A DNA stretch of 64,000 bases, from the NCBI GenBank assembly GCA_021234155.1, contig JAJEKV010000045.1:1020147-1084146 (forward strand), written 5' to 3'. The notes below the pieces were generated by a model. That model did not search any database and was not told the DNA's origin. It saw nothing but the letters and a program-made list of their open reading frames with translations. Origin of the DNA: Isoetes taiwanensis (taxonomy: Eukaryota; Streptophyta; Lycopodiopsida; Isoetales; Isoetaceae). Shown in pieces: positions 42,952-53,545 of this stretch. Both the position numbers and the translations under genes were made by a program. The stretch's first letter is position 1. Each line of letters starts with the position of its first letter.

Positions 42952-44729
42952 GATCGCGGTCGCGATCTTCAAGAGACTTAGGGCGACCGACCGCGATCCT
43001 CATGAGTGATTCGGAAGATCGCAATCAGCAGTGGTGAGTATTTGTCAAGAAGATCGCGGCCGCGATGTTGTTGACCACTCAACACGATCGCGGCCGCGGC
43101 CGCTACCGAAAGCAATCACAGGATCGCGGACGCGATCCGTCCGACATCGCAGGGATCGCGCCCGCGATCCTGTTGAGTTCCGCACCTTCTAATGACTACA
43201 TTACTAAAAGGTGAAGAGTCTAATTGAACATGCACTATCGAAAGAAATCGCGCCGCGATCTTCTTGAGCCGAGGGGTTGGAACTAACCCTCTCGAGGTGG
43301 GCTTTTGGTGCCATGGATCGCCCGGCGGGGGAAGCTTTCAAAAACGGGTTGAATTCGACCGCGTGGTGGAAGGCGCTGAGGAGGCTAAGGCGCGGGAATC
43401 GCGAAAGGCGCCGTCGAAATCGTGGGCCCGGAATGAAAGTCCAAGGGATCGCGAGAATAAATCGAAGTCGGGGAAGCCGGATTAATTTAATCCCGACACG
43501 CGCGGAGACGACACGCCATAAATGGCAGCCATTAATAATGGCCGGCATTCATAAATACCCACCATTAATGCAACCGCCAGTATTAATGGACACACAACAA
43601 CTTTATTGTAACCGTGGCATTCTCAGGACAAGAGGTACTTACGGTGTCGTGCACCTCCAAATTCAAAAGTGTATGCGTAATAAAGGCCCTACGGAACCAT
43701 AATTAAGACGCCTCGAGCGGTTGAAGGCCCGAAGAGACAACCGATTTCAAATTTTAAACCCGAATTTCGCTTTCGATAAAGAGGGCGGGATTTCCGCTTT
43801 TAATCGTCGGCGTGGTGTTCGAAGGCTTCGTTCTTTCGTCGCCTCTCGTTGGGTTTTTAGATTTCGATCCGCTCATCGGGGGCTATAGTGCTCATCTTGC
43901 TTCGCCTACTCTAAGCTACAGGGGTACAAAATCCTAATGCCTTATTGTCTCATCCAACTAGAAGTTGTCGAATTCGAGGAGAGATTTTAGGGTTTGTTGT
44001 TTATGTATAGGTTATAATAGTGCCCTCACAACCATAACAACATATGCACCATCTCTTTCTTGGTATATCTTTGTTCGGGATCTCAGATAATCACGGTTAG
44101 CGAGGCCCAATTGAATTGTTTATTTCGGACTAATTGATAGTGAGGGAATATCGCGGTAACATAATGGTTACGCTAATGGTAGTGCTAATGGTTTTGCTCC
44201 CAAATTTTGTTCAATTTGCGTGGCGATCTCCATTTTAATTAACCGATGGGCAATTTTTGTTGTGGAAATAACAGCTGCAATTAATATTCACATAGACATT
44301 TGATTTGCGAGACTTACTCAAGCATCTATTTTTTGCTTTCGATTCGACTGTTCGGATGTCGCATGATGAAAGAATCACCGCGTTCATCCCAGAACATAGC
44401 ACTTACATAGCGACGCGAGATTACTTCGAATTAATCGCGATTGCGATCTTTTCGAGGTAAGTCTAGTAGATAGGTGGTTTTTAAATGGTTAGTTAGATTA
44501 GACAAAGTTTCTAGGTAGATTTGAAGGATTGAAGGTCCACCATAGAGGTCGGATGGATCGCCGTCGCGATCTCCCCGGCCTGTCAGTGTCTTGTGCTTCT
44601 GTCATTTATACCCATGTGTTCAAGAGAATCGCCTTCGCGATCTTCCTGAGGTATTATGTCGTCCCTTTGGGTCTTTGAGTACTGTGCATTTTTTCTTCTA
44701 ATGAGGTCCAGCGCATCGCCATCGCGATG
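42952..44729. promoter_or_regulatory. cluster of ATCGCG-NN-CGCGAT palindromes between divergent genes
   Basis: About ten dyads with variable centres share the arms ATCGC(G)/(C)GCGAT: 42952-42967 (centre GT), 43053-43066, 43086-43103, 43121-43138 (centre GA), 43153-43170 (centre CC), 43247-43259, 44434-44447, 44556-44571 (CGTC), 44628-44641 (CTTC) and 44714-44729. Half-sites occur at 42992 and 43017. Most are followed by a loose TTCNTGAG. The constant arms and free centre are typical of sites bound by a dimeric protein. The last dyad ends 28 bp before the ATG of the DUF7869-like gene. Confidence 0.6.
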
Positions 44730-44757
44730 TTGACGAGCAGTGTTGACTTTATTCAGG

Positions 44758-47700
44758 ATGGAAGCTCTACAGTCTTTCTACCTGTTGGGGAAGAAGGTGG
44801 CTGAGGGCAGAGTGCATAACTTCAAAAATCACCACAACGTCCCCGTGCGCATTTAATTGATAGTAGTTTCTCTAGTCGTTGTCTTTGATGGGCGGATACC
44901 GCGCCGCTTTCGGCGGAATTGAACCACCTAGATGAAATTTTGGTAGCTTCATTCTTTGGTCCAAAAGCGGCGTTCATGATGAAATCACTCCAAAGCACCG
45001 ATGTTAGCACACCACCGGCCGATCAAACGGATAAATTGGCAAGTTCCGGTAAACTCGTGGAAGGAAACAATGAACCAATTGAATTGCAGGGATTTGGAGG
45101 GATAAACTAGTGGAAATCTTGCTCTAAAAAAAAAAAAAAAAAAAAAAAACTAGTGGAAAAGACATGTGAGTTAATGCGACGAAAGTCTTTAAACCGCTTA
45201 TGCTGTGTGTCATCATTTTCGCAGATCCAAACGATGCCGTCAGATCGACATGAAGTTGGGTGAAGCATGGTTGGGGTTTTTTCAGATCAATTTGTTGCCA
45301 ATGCCCGAAGATTACTATGCTCTGTCGGGCTTGTGCTTGAAATGCCACGATGCATGACTTGGTGAGATGGCCAATAGCATTGGTTCTCGCGCATGATTCC
45401 GGTTTCTAGCCTAGTTACGGCCGTGAAGGAGACCGAGGTCGAAGGAAGCTTATGCCGCCAGCCCAGGGCTGGAGTAACAAAAAAGAAGATAGCACCACAT
45501 GGTGAAATGTGAAGGCGAAGAGGACGCCGACCCCAAAAAAAAAAAGGTGAAAGCAAAACCACACCGAAGCTATCTTGCGATTCGGGTCCTCCATCTTTGC
45601 TTGAAGAGATGTTGTGCTAATTTCACGATTAAGGAGATATCCGCCATGAGGACCTTCTCATGGAACATGAAAAGCTTCAGTGAACGCACGACTTTTCGCG
45701 TACAACATGCTAGATCTTTGTTCCGGGAGAATGGATGTGTGAAAAAGCTAATGCCGAACAACGGGGTAGTCTCAGGTGAAGGCATGGCATAGTGCATACG
45801 GTATACCGGTTACATTTTACAAATGGAGGAAGCTTTTTATGGAAGGGAACGCGGGATTGCGAGCATGGAAACTCGGGTCCATGAAGCCAAGGTCTCGAGA
45901 CATCGGCTGGAGGTGCCGCGGCTATCTATGTACATAGATGAGAATGTTGAAACTATGCCACACCGCTCAAAGGTTACGAGTGGGGAACTAGAGAAAATGT
46001 GAAGAGATTACCTTCCATCTTGACTAAAAAGGACATACATCAAGAGGTAGATATACCGGCCCACGAGATGACAGGAAAACATGTTTCTCAATCGTCCTTC
46101 TTGTCAACGTGGAAGGAGAACCACTGAGGTAGCAATCGCCAAAAGAATAGCATTTTCTAAGTGTAATACGTATTGTGATAAAGGAGAAACTTGCCAAGAC
46201 TAGAGATCCAAGAGAAAGAAGAGAGCTTCGCCCGTGGAAAGGAAATCTCACATGACAGCTCAACTTTCTCGCAGGAGTCTCTCTTGGGTCGTGGAGAGCT
46301 TTATCTCATCGATCTCCGAAAATGCCTTAACCATTATACATGATAAGATGGATCAGAATAAGACGATGGTTCCTCGCCCCGGAGAAGCTAGCAAAAATCG
46401 TATGGAGGGGTGAACGGTTGAAGGTGAGTCTTCTTGGTGCTCTCATGCATGGGCATGGTGTAGGTGCTTTGGGCCACTTCTCGCTGGACCTCGGCCGATG
46501 ATCAATTTTCATGTGGGATCTTTAAATCATACCTTGAAAACACTAGAGAATCAATCGAGGACAACCGGGGTCATTTGAGAAATCTGAGATCATCAAGGGA
46601 GGCTTTGGGGTGGAGCAATTATGAACGGAAGCCCTTAGGACAAAAATGGTGAATGGCACTAGAAATGATTTTATGCCTCCTATCAAGGGCCCTCTGATAC
46701 CAAAGAAGTTGCCTAGGAGGCTTTACTTGCAGCTAGACAATTGCTCAGGACAAAACAAGAACATGTATCTTTTCTCTTACTTGTCATATTTGGTGCCGGT
46801 TAGGTGTCTTCGATCAGGTAAAACTGGGATTCATGATGGTTGGACATACCCACGATGACATAGATGCCCTCTTTGGAAACTACTCCACTCTGTTGAGAAG
46901 ATCAGATGCATTGACTATTCCGGAGCTTATGCAACTCTTCAGGCAGTGTAGTTCAAAGTCTCCTACGCCCTACCTTGTGTCTGAGGTTCCCAACTGGAAA
47001 GAATTCGTGAAAGGTTTTATCCCTGATAAGAAGGACCGTTTATGTGGTCATTTGGAACCTCTACTCTTCAAGTTCTGCATGAATGATGGATGGCCACTAA
47101 TGTTCTACAAGATGAGGCCAGGGCATAGGGAGTGGCTACCTGAAAAGGGAATTAAAATGTGGAAGGAGGATGCCCAAGGCTTACCTATGATTCCTAGAGG
47201 GTCACCTAAGGTCGATGCAGACCATCATCGAGCTTGACGGATATAGGTGCCTTGAGAGCTTCAATTGCCAAGTACATGATGCACTGGGCAGCTATTTCTA
47301 GAGCCGTATGATAACTCATGGTCTAACACATATATGAATGAAGTTATTGACTACTGGTCCACCTTGTTATGAAAGTGCTTGGGGACGTTCAGCCCGGTAG
47401 AACTGTCATTCCGGGATTTCGCCCAAAGACACGAGACAAACCGCATTAGAAGAACCCGACAACTTATTGGTGGATGAACACATTGGTGCATCTCATTATG
47501 TCGGGCCTTTCTCTCGTAGACCCAAGAACCCCGTTGAAATATTAGACCCCTACCAAGATGTGAAGAAAGGAATGCTCTTGCCGATCAAGGCCACATGATA
47601 ACTGCCCGACGTGGATGGCCTTTGCGGAAGAGGACCCAGTAGAGGACCCTAATCTCCCTCACTATGAAGAGGTGTTTGTTTCTTGGTTTGAGCCTGTTGC

Positions 47701-47922
47701 AAGAAAGGGTACCTCATATGCAATGCAGTATAGGGATTCTTTGGAGCAAGAATTGGAGACCGAATCCTAATGACCCGCCACGCTACCAACATTTGAAAAC
47801 GATAGACTATGGTTGGGCCGTGAGGGACAAAGGCCGTTGTCGCCATGATCCCCAGTAGTGTGGGGTCTCAGTTGCAAGAATTAGTGGCTAAAGAAGCTAA
47901 CGACGAGGATGAGAACTCTTGA
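44758..47922 (+). pseudogene. DUF7869-like protein gene, frameshifted
   Basis: The start is ATG 44758 (MEALQSFYLLGKKVAEG). After frame changes come SLQSTDVSTPPADQ, a basic stretch ending in lysines (45528-45560), then CLKRCCANFTIKEISAMRTF (about 45600), LMHGHGVGALGHF (about 46442), LYLQLDNCSGQNKNMYLFSY (LQLDNC at 46727), MMVGHTHDDIDALFGNY (46833), and an acidic end ANDEDENS with stop 47920-47922. LDNCSGQNKN, HGHG and VGHTHDDID are hallmarks I know from the DUF7869 family, which is multicopy in many eukaryotes and has no established function as far as I know. The conserved Asp/His pattern would suit a nuclease or transposase fold, which is inference. Frameshifts occur at about 46800 and elsewhere, and a 33-bp poly(A) insertion splits the 5' part. 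Confidence 0.7.
45117..45149 (+). mobile_element. minimal retroposon: nine bases plus poly(A)
   Basis: A 12-bp duplication AACTAGTGGAAA (45105-45116 and 45148-45159) brackets only TCTTGCTCT and an A24 run. This is a target duplication around a nearly complete 5' truncation: target-primed insertion of little more than a poly(A) tail. Confidence 0.8.
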
Positions 47923-48060
47923 GGTATGCAATGCTCTTTTACATAATTACTATATCATACATGACATGCACCTTACAATAGACTAGTTATTATTCATTAG
48001 GCTTTGTGTTTTTCATCTCAACACAAGAGCTCTTACACTATACAATGCCAAACAGGTGAT

Positions 48061-48303
48061 TCATTCATCTTCAGGATCTGTAGTAGTGATCCCTGATATC
48101 TCATAGCTCATGCGCTCAGGAAGCCAAATCAGATGGATCATAACACGAATTGACGCAGGGCAATGAATCTCAGCGCCTAAAGCTTTTCTTCGCAGGTAGG
48201 GATCAAGAAGAAGATGCCTGTCAAGGCAACCAACAAGATCTGCGTGGCTCATTGAGCACTTGATCGCCTCAATGTGGTGAATCGAAGAAGGCGAGAAATC
48301 CAT
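48061..48303 (-). CDS. small protein, tandem paralogue A (80 aa), family unknown
   Basis: I do not recognise this family. The frame starts MDFSPSSIHHIEAIKCSMSH, continues DLVGCLDRHLLLDPYLRR and ends in an acidic TTTDPEDE. It aligns over its whole length with the frame at 48701-48904: HI-x2-(I/F)KC-x-(M/L)S-(H/Y)-x-DL-x3-L. The start is supported by a TATA box (TATAAAA, 48346-48340) 36 nt upstream and by conservation of the CATTCATC-NN-CCATGG context between the two genes. The implied 5' leader is very short. The frame is intact. The gene converges on the DUF7869-like gene, which ends 138 bp away. It may be a real small gene or part of a repeat family; no function is implied. Confidence 0.5.
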   Translation of the reverse strand: MDFSPSSIHHIEAIKCSMSHADLVGCLDRHLLLDPYLRRKALGAEIHCPASIRVMIHLIWLPERMSYEISGITTTDPEDE

Positions 48304-48339
48304 GGGGGATGAATGAAATGTAGCCCCGAAGTGAGAAGC

Positions 48340-48346
48340 TTTTATA
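48340..48346 (-). promoter_or_regulatory. TATA box of paralogue A
   Basis: CACTATAAAA on the minus strand, 36 nt before the ATG. The same CACTATAAAA at the same distance precedes paralogue B. Confidence 0.55.
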
Positions 48347-48700
48347 GTGAAGTGGAATGATTGAGGTGAATTATTGGGGTAGAGTTCACCATTATTGAAC
48401 GTGTATCGAATTTGTTGTAACGTGCAAGAATAATACTTATTTCATACTAGTATGCGTATGTTTGAAAACATGTTTGCTTGATCTAATTTAGCTATGATTG
48501 AATTCAATGACAGCTTGCAGAAAAGTGGAGGTGGGATAGCACATCGTTACAATATACTCAGTTAAGGTACGTGATATTACATCCTTAATCAGAATGCTAT
48601 TACATCCTTACTTAGTTATTAGGTACCCATGTCATTATTACATTATTAGCAGGTGCAGATTCACTCGTCATCAACATCAAAGCTCGCGGATGCTATTCAC

Positions 48701-48904
48701 TCATAGATCTCCGATCGGGAAGCCGGTAAATGTGGACTTTAACACGAAAGTGAGCTTCCCCGCAAGCACTAGCGGGTCCATCAGCTTTAGATAAGAGCCA
48801 TGGATCAAGCTTAACGCCATTTCTAGCGATTCAGCCAGATCGTTGTAGCTCAAGTAACACTTGAAAGAGCGGATGTGCTCTGGAAGGGGCATCGAGGAAG
48901 CCAT
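48701..48904 (-). CDS. small protein, tandem paralogue B (67 aa), C-terminally shortened
   Basis: The frame starts MASSMPLPEHIRSFKCYLSY and continues DLAESLEMALSLIHG and LVLAGKLTFVLKST before stopping at GDL. Compared with paralogue A, a one-base change of frame near 48725 removes the last 15 or so residues. Beyond it, other frames still contain a stop and an acidic end (SFDVDDE) like A's PEDE. So B probably lost its tail after duplication. Promoter and start context match A. The two genes are in tandem, 600 bp apart. Function unknown. Confidence 0.45.
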   Translation of the reverse strand: MASSMPLPEHIRSFKCYLSYNDLAESLEMALSLIHGSYLKLMDPLVLAGKLTFVLKSTFTGFPIGDL

Positions 48905-48939
48905 GGAAGATGAATGGCCTCTACCCCCTCGTCAAGCCG

Positions 48940-48961
48940 TTTTTATAGTGAAGTTTTTATA
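48940..48961 (-). promoter_or_regulatory. duplicated TATA box of paralogue B
   Basis: Two TATAAAA copies on the minus strand, at 48947-48941 (36 nt before the ATG, as in A) and about 48961-48955. The second arises from a short GTGAAGTTTTTATA duplication. Confidence 0.5.
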
Positions 48962-48969
48962 GGAAATCC

Positions 48970-49577
48970 CATTTGCTTACGATTCACATATCAGTAGCAT
49001 CAATAAAGAGGGGAAATCTTACCCAAGGCTCAGATTCACGAGGATCAACTGACGACTTGGAGTCTTCAGAAGTCAATGCACACAAAATTCATGGCAAATG
49101 GATATGGCTGACATAAGAACGTGGCCCTTGGGTAGTCCACTCCATCTGCCTCTTTTGTGCATACTTTGCGGATAGGCTGAAAAGTATTGGGGATGTGACT
49201 GTAGCCTACCGGGTGCATAGTCTGAGGGACTACTCCTGGGTTGCATCTTCCCAGTCCCGATGAGGCAGGAGGTGATCACTTCCCTCCAGAAGATACATGC
49301 CAACTACAAACGAGCTAGAGAGCTACTGCTCGTAGGAAATCCTCTACTGATAAGCAAATGCGATGGCTTGTGCTTATGTTTTTGCGCTTCCACAGTTAGG
49401 TAGATCATGAAGGAGACAGGACGAATGACACATCTATTCTTTCCCATCGGGTTCTTGCTCACCATCAAGAGCCCGATGATATGTAGACGACTTCGTGTTA
49501 GCAGGCTTGCGTAGACAGGAGGGATGAAATCCAGTTCTATACGTATGGGGCATCGTATACGAGCAGGGGACGTCACA
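48970..49577 (+). repeat. partial 5' LTR with an internal inversion
   Basis: The right part (49355-49577, ending GGGGACGTCACA) matches 58655-58871 of the 3' LTR in direct orientation. The left part (about 48975-49330) matches 58285-58635 in inverted orientation. Inverted short repeats CATTTGCTTA...ATCAGTAG and CTACTGATAAGCAAATG flank the inverted block. The first 900 bp of the LTR are missing, replaced by the region holding the small paralogues. Confidence 0.8.
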
Positions 49578-49596
49578 ATTGTATCAAAGCAATGAT
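49578..49596 (+). other. primer-binding site
   Basis: ATTGTATCAAAGCAATG directly follows the LTR end. It is a degraded form of ATTGGTATCAGAGCAATGG, complementary to the 3' end of initiator methionine tRNA, with one base lost and one G-to-A change. Confidence 0.7.
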
Positions 49597-49799
49597 CTTG
49601 GTCGATCTAGATCAAGCACTGGCCATTTTCTAGTAGTACTAACAGTCTAGATATTTAGTCTTGGAGCTGAAATTCCAAGCAAAAGCCTCAAATAATGGGT
49701 GAATTGTTGTTCCCCATCATAGTATAAACAGTTAGCTTGGAAAATGTAGACATTATGAGCTTGAATTCTAATAGAACCTAATTTTTTTTGCCATCAGGG

Positions 49800-50512
49800 A
49801 TGCAACTACTCATGCAGTGCATCTATCACACTTTTGGAAATTCTAGAATGCCTTCTGGTGTACACCATTAGCAGTGGACCATAGTTGACCAGGAATGATA
49901 GGTCTAAACAATAATATGATAGGTTAATAAGCTTAAAATCTGAAATTGAGCTAGGAAGATCTATAAGAACACTAAGAAATAATAGAAAACAATAAATTAA
50001 GGGCTAAAAAAGGCTATTACTCATGCCATGCATCTAGCACTTGACTAAGAATCTTAATCGGCCTCCTGACGCATGTTGTGAGTAGTTGATTGTTGACTTT
50101 TTTTTTATGTCAACATATTTTTTGGTGTAATTGAGGAATACTTACAATTTGAGCTAGTGTGATAATGGTATAATCTTTTATGCACGTTAATATATTAACC
50201 AAGATATATAATTCTCTTTTAGGATTCAAGAAGGATTTAAACCTTCAATATCACCAAACAAACAACTAGTACTCACGCCATGCGCCAGGAGCACGACTGA
50301 GAATCTTACTCGAGCCTGTGAGTAGTCGACCCCTGATCTACCCGAAAGCTACTCCAAATTGAGTTGACAAAGTTAGAACAAGAAAATGCCCTTACTTCAT
50401 TAATTTGGCAACATATGGGGCCCAAACAGGTCGCCAGTACTCACGCCGTGCGTTAGGAACACAACTGCGAATCTCACTCGGGCATGTGGCGCACGCCGTG
50501 AGTAGTCAAAAC
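49800..50512. repeat. dispersed ACTCAYGCCRTGCR repeats with inverted partners
   Basis: Four copies (near 49807, 50020, 50270 and 50440) of ACTCAYGCCRTGCR followed by AGCACNACTNAGAATCTNACTCG lie 170-250 bp apart. The last two are paired with GTGAGTAGTCRA downstream, so ACTCACGCCGTGCG and CGCACGCCGTGAGT nearly form an inverted repeat. Confidence 0.65.
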
Positions 50513-50759
50513 TCCGAACCTTCATAACTTGATTTAAACGGCTCCAAATCACCTAAAATTTGTTGCAATAGGACCATTAGACATTTTAGAACTCATTTAT
50601 GTTAAAAACGTTATACCCCACCTTAAAATGACCAAAATTGCTCAAACCCTAAAAGTTTCAAAACTAGGGTTTGTTTATAAAGCATACCCCATTTAGGACC
50701 TCAGCATGGCAACCCAAAATCAAGTATTGGTACACCACCTCTGCGCATGTCAAAGGCAT

Positions 50760-50842
50760 AAACCTTGACCTAATTTGTTATCTTGCCAATAAGTTTGGCA
50801 TAAACCTTGACCTAATTTGTTATCTTGCCAATAAGTTTGACT
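50760..50842. repeat. near-perfect 41-42-bp tandem duplication
   Basis: ATAAACCTTGACCTAATTTG and the following TTATCTTGCCAATAAGTTTG appear twice in succession within an open frame (50671-50928), so the duplication preserves the frame. I do not recognise the encoded sequence. Confidence 0.9.
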
Positions 50843-51473
50843 TAGCTGCCACATTGGCACTCCCTATTGGCAGGACATCTAGAAAGGAGCTAGATTCTAG
50901 AGCTGTCCAAGTCACTCCACCTATATAGTATTGGACCCCCCAAACCAACCTTTGCTAGGATCTTAAAGTATGTCCCAAACATCATGAAGGCTTCGTAAAA
51001 CAAAGATCAGTTCATGCCAGACCACATGTCCTGATGTCCATAGACTTGAAGGCTATAGATATGTCTCTATTAATATTGCGCGAGCCATATCCCTTGCTTA
51101 GAGAGCTCAGAATGTTGTAGCTGGACTTTCAACCAGCCATTGACTTGAGCCCTTAAATTCTAGGATATATGAGCATTTGCTTTCAGAGTACGAGGCCAGA
51201 CCCACAGAAGAGCAAAAGGCACAACTTCTTGGAGGCATTGAAGACCCAGGTGATATATTACCAGACAAAGAGAGGAGACTACTTAGGAATGGAAGAATTT
51301 GAAACCATATGATTTCCCTTTATGCATAAAAGCTTTTACTTCATTAAGATAATCCAAATCTGTTCTTGTGAAGCCCAAAATGATAATCTCCTCTCACACT
51401 CTCACAGATTAGAGAGTTCAAATTCCACTGGTGATTCCATTGCCCATGGTTCCCAAAAGAATCGCAAACCTCC

Positions 51474-52190
51474 GCCCTGATACCGCTTGATACGATTCAT
51501 GTATATCTGGGTTGTTGTAACAACACAGAATCATAGAACCCACAATAAAATAATAGAACACAGGACTAAAGAAACTTTATTCATGCACAAGTGATATGGG
51601 AGCACCATTAACCACCCAACCGGATCCACTGGGTTACGGCAAAACACAAGTGCTATGGCAAATACAAGTTCTAGCATTTGGCTTATTGGCCTTCCAGACT
51701 AATCTAGATACTCCAAGTAGCCACATATCATAAAAACAATTGCAGATCTATGATGTCGCTATGGCAGTGATCTGTGATCCCTTGTCACGTTTTCAGCCAT
51801 TACTCTCTCCTTCCAATGAACTACAGGATGTGCTAGTCCAATTTGAAAACTAGACTCCGAGCTGGTTCCAATGAGGTAAAGATTGCCTTAATCAGAGCTT
51901 TGGTTGTGGAGATATGTCCAACTGAAGTTTAGGTTCTATTTATAGATGTCTCTGCGACTTTAGCCTTTTTTTCAGGCAGTTGCCTTTTATATCAAAATAT
52001 CTCATTGCCTTTAATGGGACTCGCAGAAACCAACAAACCGCTTCTCATTCATCTCAGCAGATTTTCTACAATGGTGGACAGTGGGTAGCCGCCACATGCG
52101 AACTACCCACGAAAAATAAAGGGAAATCCAATTATATCATTTGGACCCAAAAAAAATACAATGCTAATAGATGAGTGGGTTGATGTACCG
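51474..52190 (-). mobile_element. LTR with primer-binding site of a minus-strand element
   Basis: On the minus strand GGTATCAGGGC (51484-51474) resembles the initiator-tRNA binding site and lies three bases from an LTR edge at 51488 (plus strand TGATACGATTCATG). The LTR runs right for about 700 bp. Its outer edge is unclear because it abuts a LINE-tail relic. Interior sequence lies left of 51474. Confidence 0.55.
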
Positions 52191-52204
52191 CCGAAAGCTT
52201 ATCA

Positions 52205-52256
52205 ACGGATTAAAAACCCCCCTTTCGGTTTTCGAGGAAAAACCCTAGTGATAAGC
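52205..52256 (-). mobile_element. relic of the TATTC-tailed LINE hairpin block
   Basis: GGATTAAAAACCCCCC, GGTTTTCGAGGAAAAACCC and TAGTGATAA match the structured 3' UTR block in minus orientation. The tail and the rest are absent or unrecognisable. Confidence 0.5.
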
Positions 52257-52480
52257 CCCGGCAAGGGCTTAGACAAAGCGTAAGGCATAGAATCGCTCCC
52301 AAAAAACCTCATGGAGAAGTCGAAACAGATGCCACTACCAACCGCCCGCAGACATCACCAACACAACAAAGCGAGACAACACAAACATACGGAGAATAGC
52401 ATCACCCAGCGGGTGGAAAAACATGATAAACAGAAACTTGTACAAAATACAATAAACAAAGAAGGGAGGGAGGGTGGTTT

Positions 52481-53010
52481 CAAAGAGAATAAGGTACTGC
52501 TGAGAGAAGAGGAAGCGCCGATGAGACGTGGATGCAGAAACGCGCCTGAAATAGCGAACTCCCAACCAAAACGGGCATGCGCCGCCGCGATGCATGCGAC
52601 ATGCATGCTCGTCCCATTCTAGAATGGCGATCCGATGTCTCGGATCGATGCAAATTCTAGAATGGGACTCGCAGAAACCAACAAACCGCCCGACTACCAG
52701 AGAACTTCCTTACAAACTAGGATCGAGGACGAAGTTCACAGGACGAGGCCAAAGGCCGGAAAAGGATAGCAAGAAAGAAACGCCAAATTGGCTAAACCAG
52801 GCAGGAAGAAGCCCCTCCCCTGCCTGGAAACAATTCAAAGAGAATAAGGTACTGCTGAGAGAAGAGGAAGCGCCGATGAGACGTGGATGCAGAAACGCGT
52901 CTGAAATAGCGAACTCCCAACCAAAACGGGCATGCGCCGCCCGCATGCATGCACGACATGCATGCTCGTCCCATTCTAGAATGGCAATCCGATGTCTCGG
53001 ATCGATGCAA
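52481..53010. repeat. 175-bp direct repeats with an 8-bp palindrome
   Basis: Copies at 52481-52653 and 52836-53010 are nearly identical, from CAAAGAGAATAAGGTACTGC to CTCGGATCGATGCAA. Each ends in CGATCCGATGTCTCGGATCG or its one-base variant, an 8-bp stem with a 4-nt loop. Each also contains ATGCATGC clusters. Spacing and strong identity suggest a recent duplication or a pair of short LTRs, but no primer site is visible between them. Confidence 0.85.
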
Positions 53011-53386
53011 TTATACGACGTATCATATGGGACATTATCTATGATCTTTTTCTCAACCAACTCATCCCAATGATAGTGCCTCGACCCCTTCCATAAATAT
53101 CAATGGTTCTTCACACCCAAATGCTATGTTATTCTATGCCCCTTTATATTATTAGGTGACCTTAGGAATAATATTTACATAGTATTTGCCATAATTCTAA
53201 TAACCCATTCGCCGTGGACCACTCCCCCGTGCTTGCTCCATATCAACAGCTATTGCCGAAGGCCAAGTTTTTGAATGGAAGTGAAAGTACGAGGGAGAAA
53301 CGACCAAAGCCCAAGCAAAACTTCGACTCCAAACACTTCGGGAAGTGCCCTCAAGTAGAAGACTGCTTGTCTAGCACAACGTCAAG

Positions 53387-53545
53387 ATGAGAGATAACAC
53401 AGATCATGTCAAGATCATTATTGCACTAGGACATCTTCAGGATGCAACTTTACCTCTTATGGCAGTGGCAACACTTGACGACCTTATGACACGAGTGTCC
53501 TCAACAATAGAAGGAGGAACAGCCAGACATCTTCAGAAACCATGA
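53387..53545 (+). pseudogene. short gag-like open frame in the LTR element
   Basis: A 52-residue frame reads DHVKIIIALGHLQDATLPLM and LDDLMTRVSST. Coding-like sequence continues downstream in changing frames, with LIQQLGDGFVRYS and IEAFDSLMTKIAIESLRQKD up to about 53930. Its position after the primer site suggests Gag. No zinc knuckle is seen, so the assignment is weak. Confidence 0.3.
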
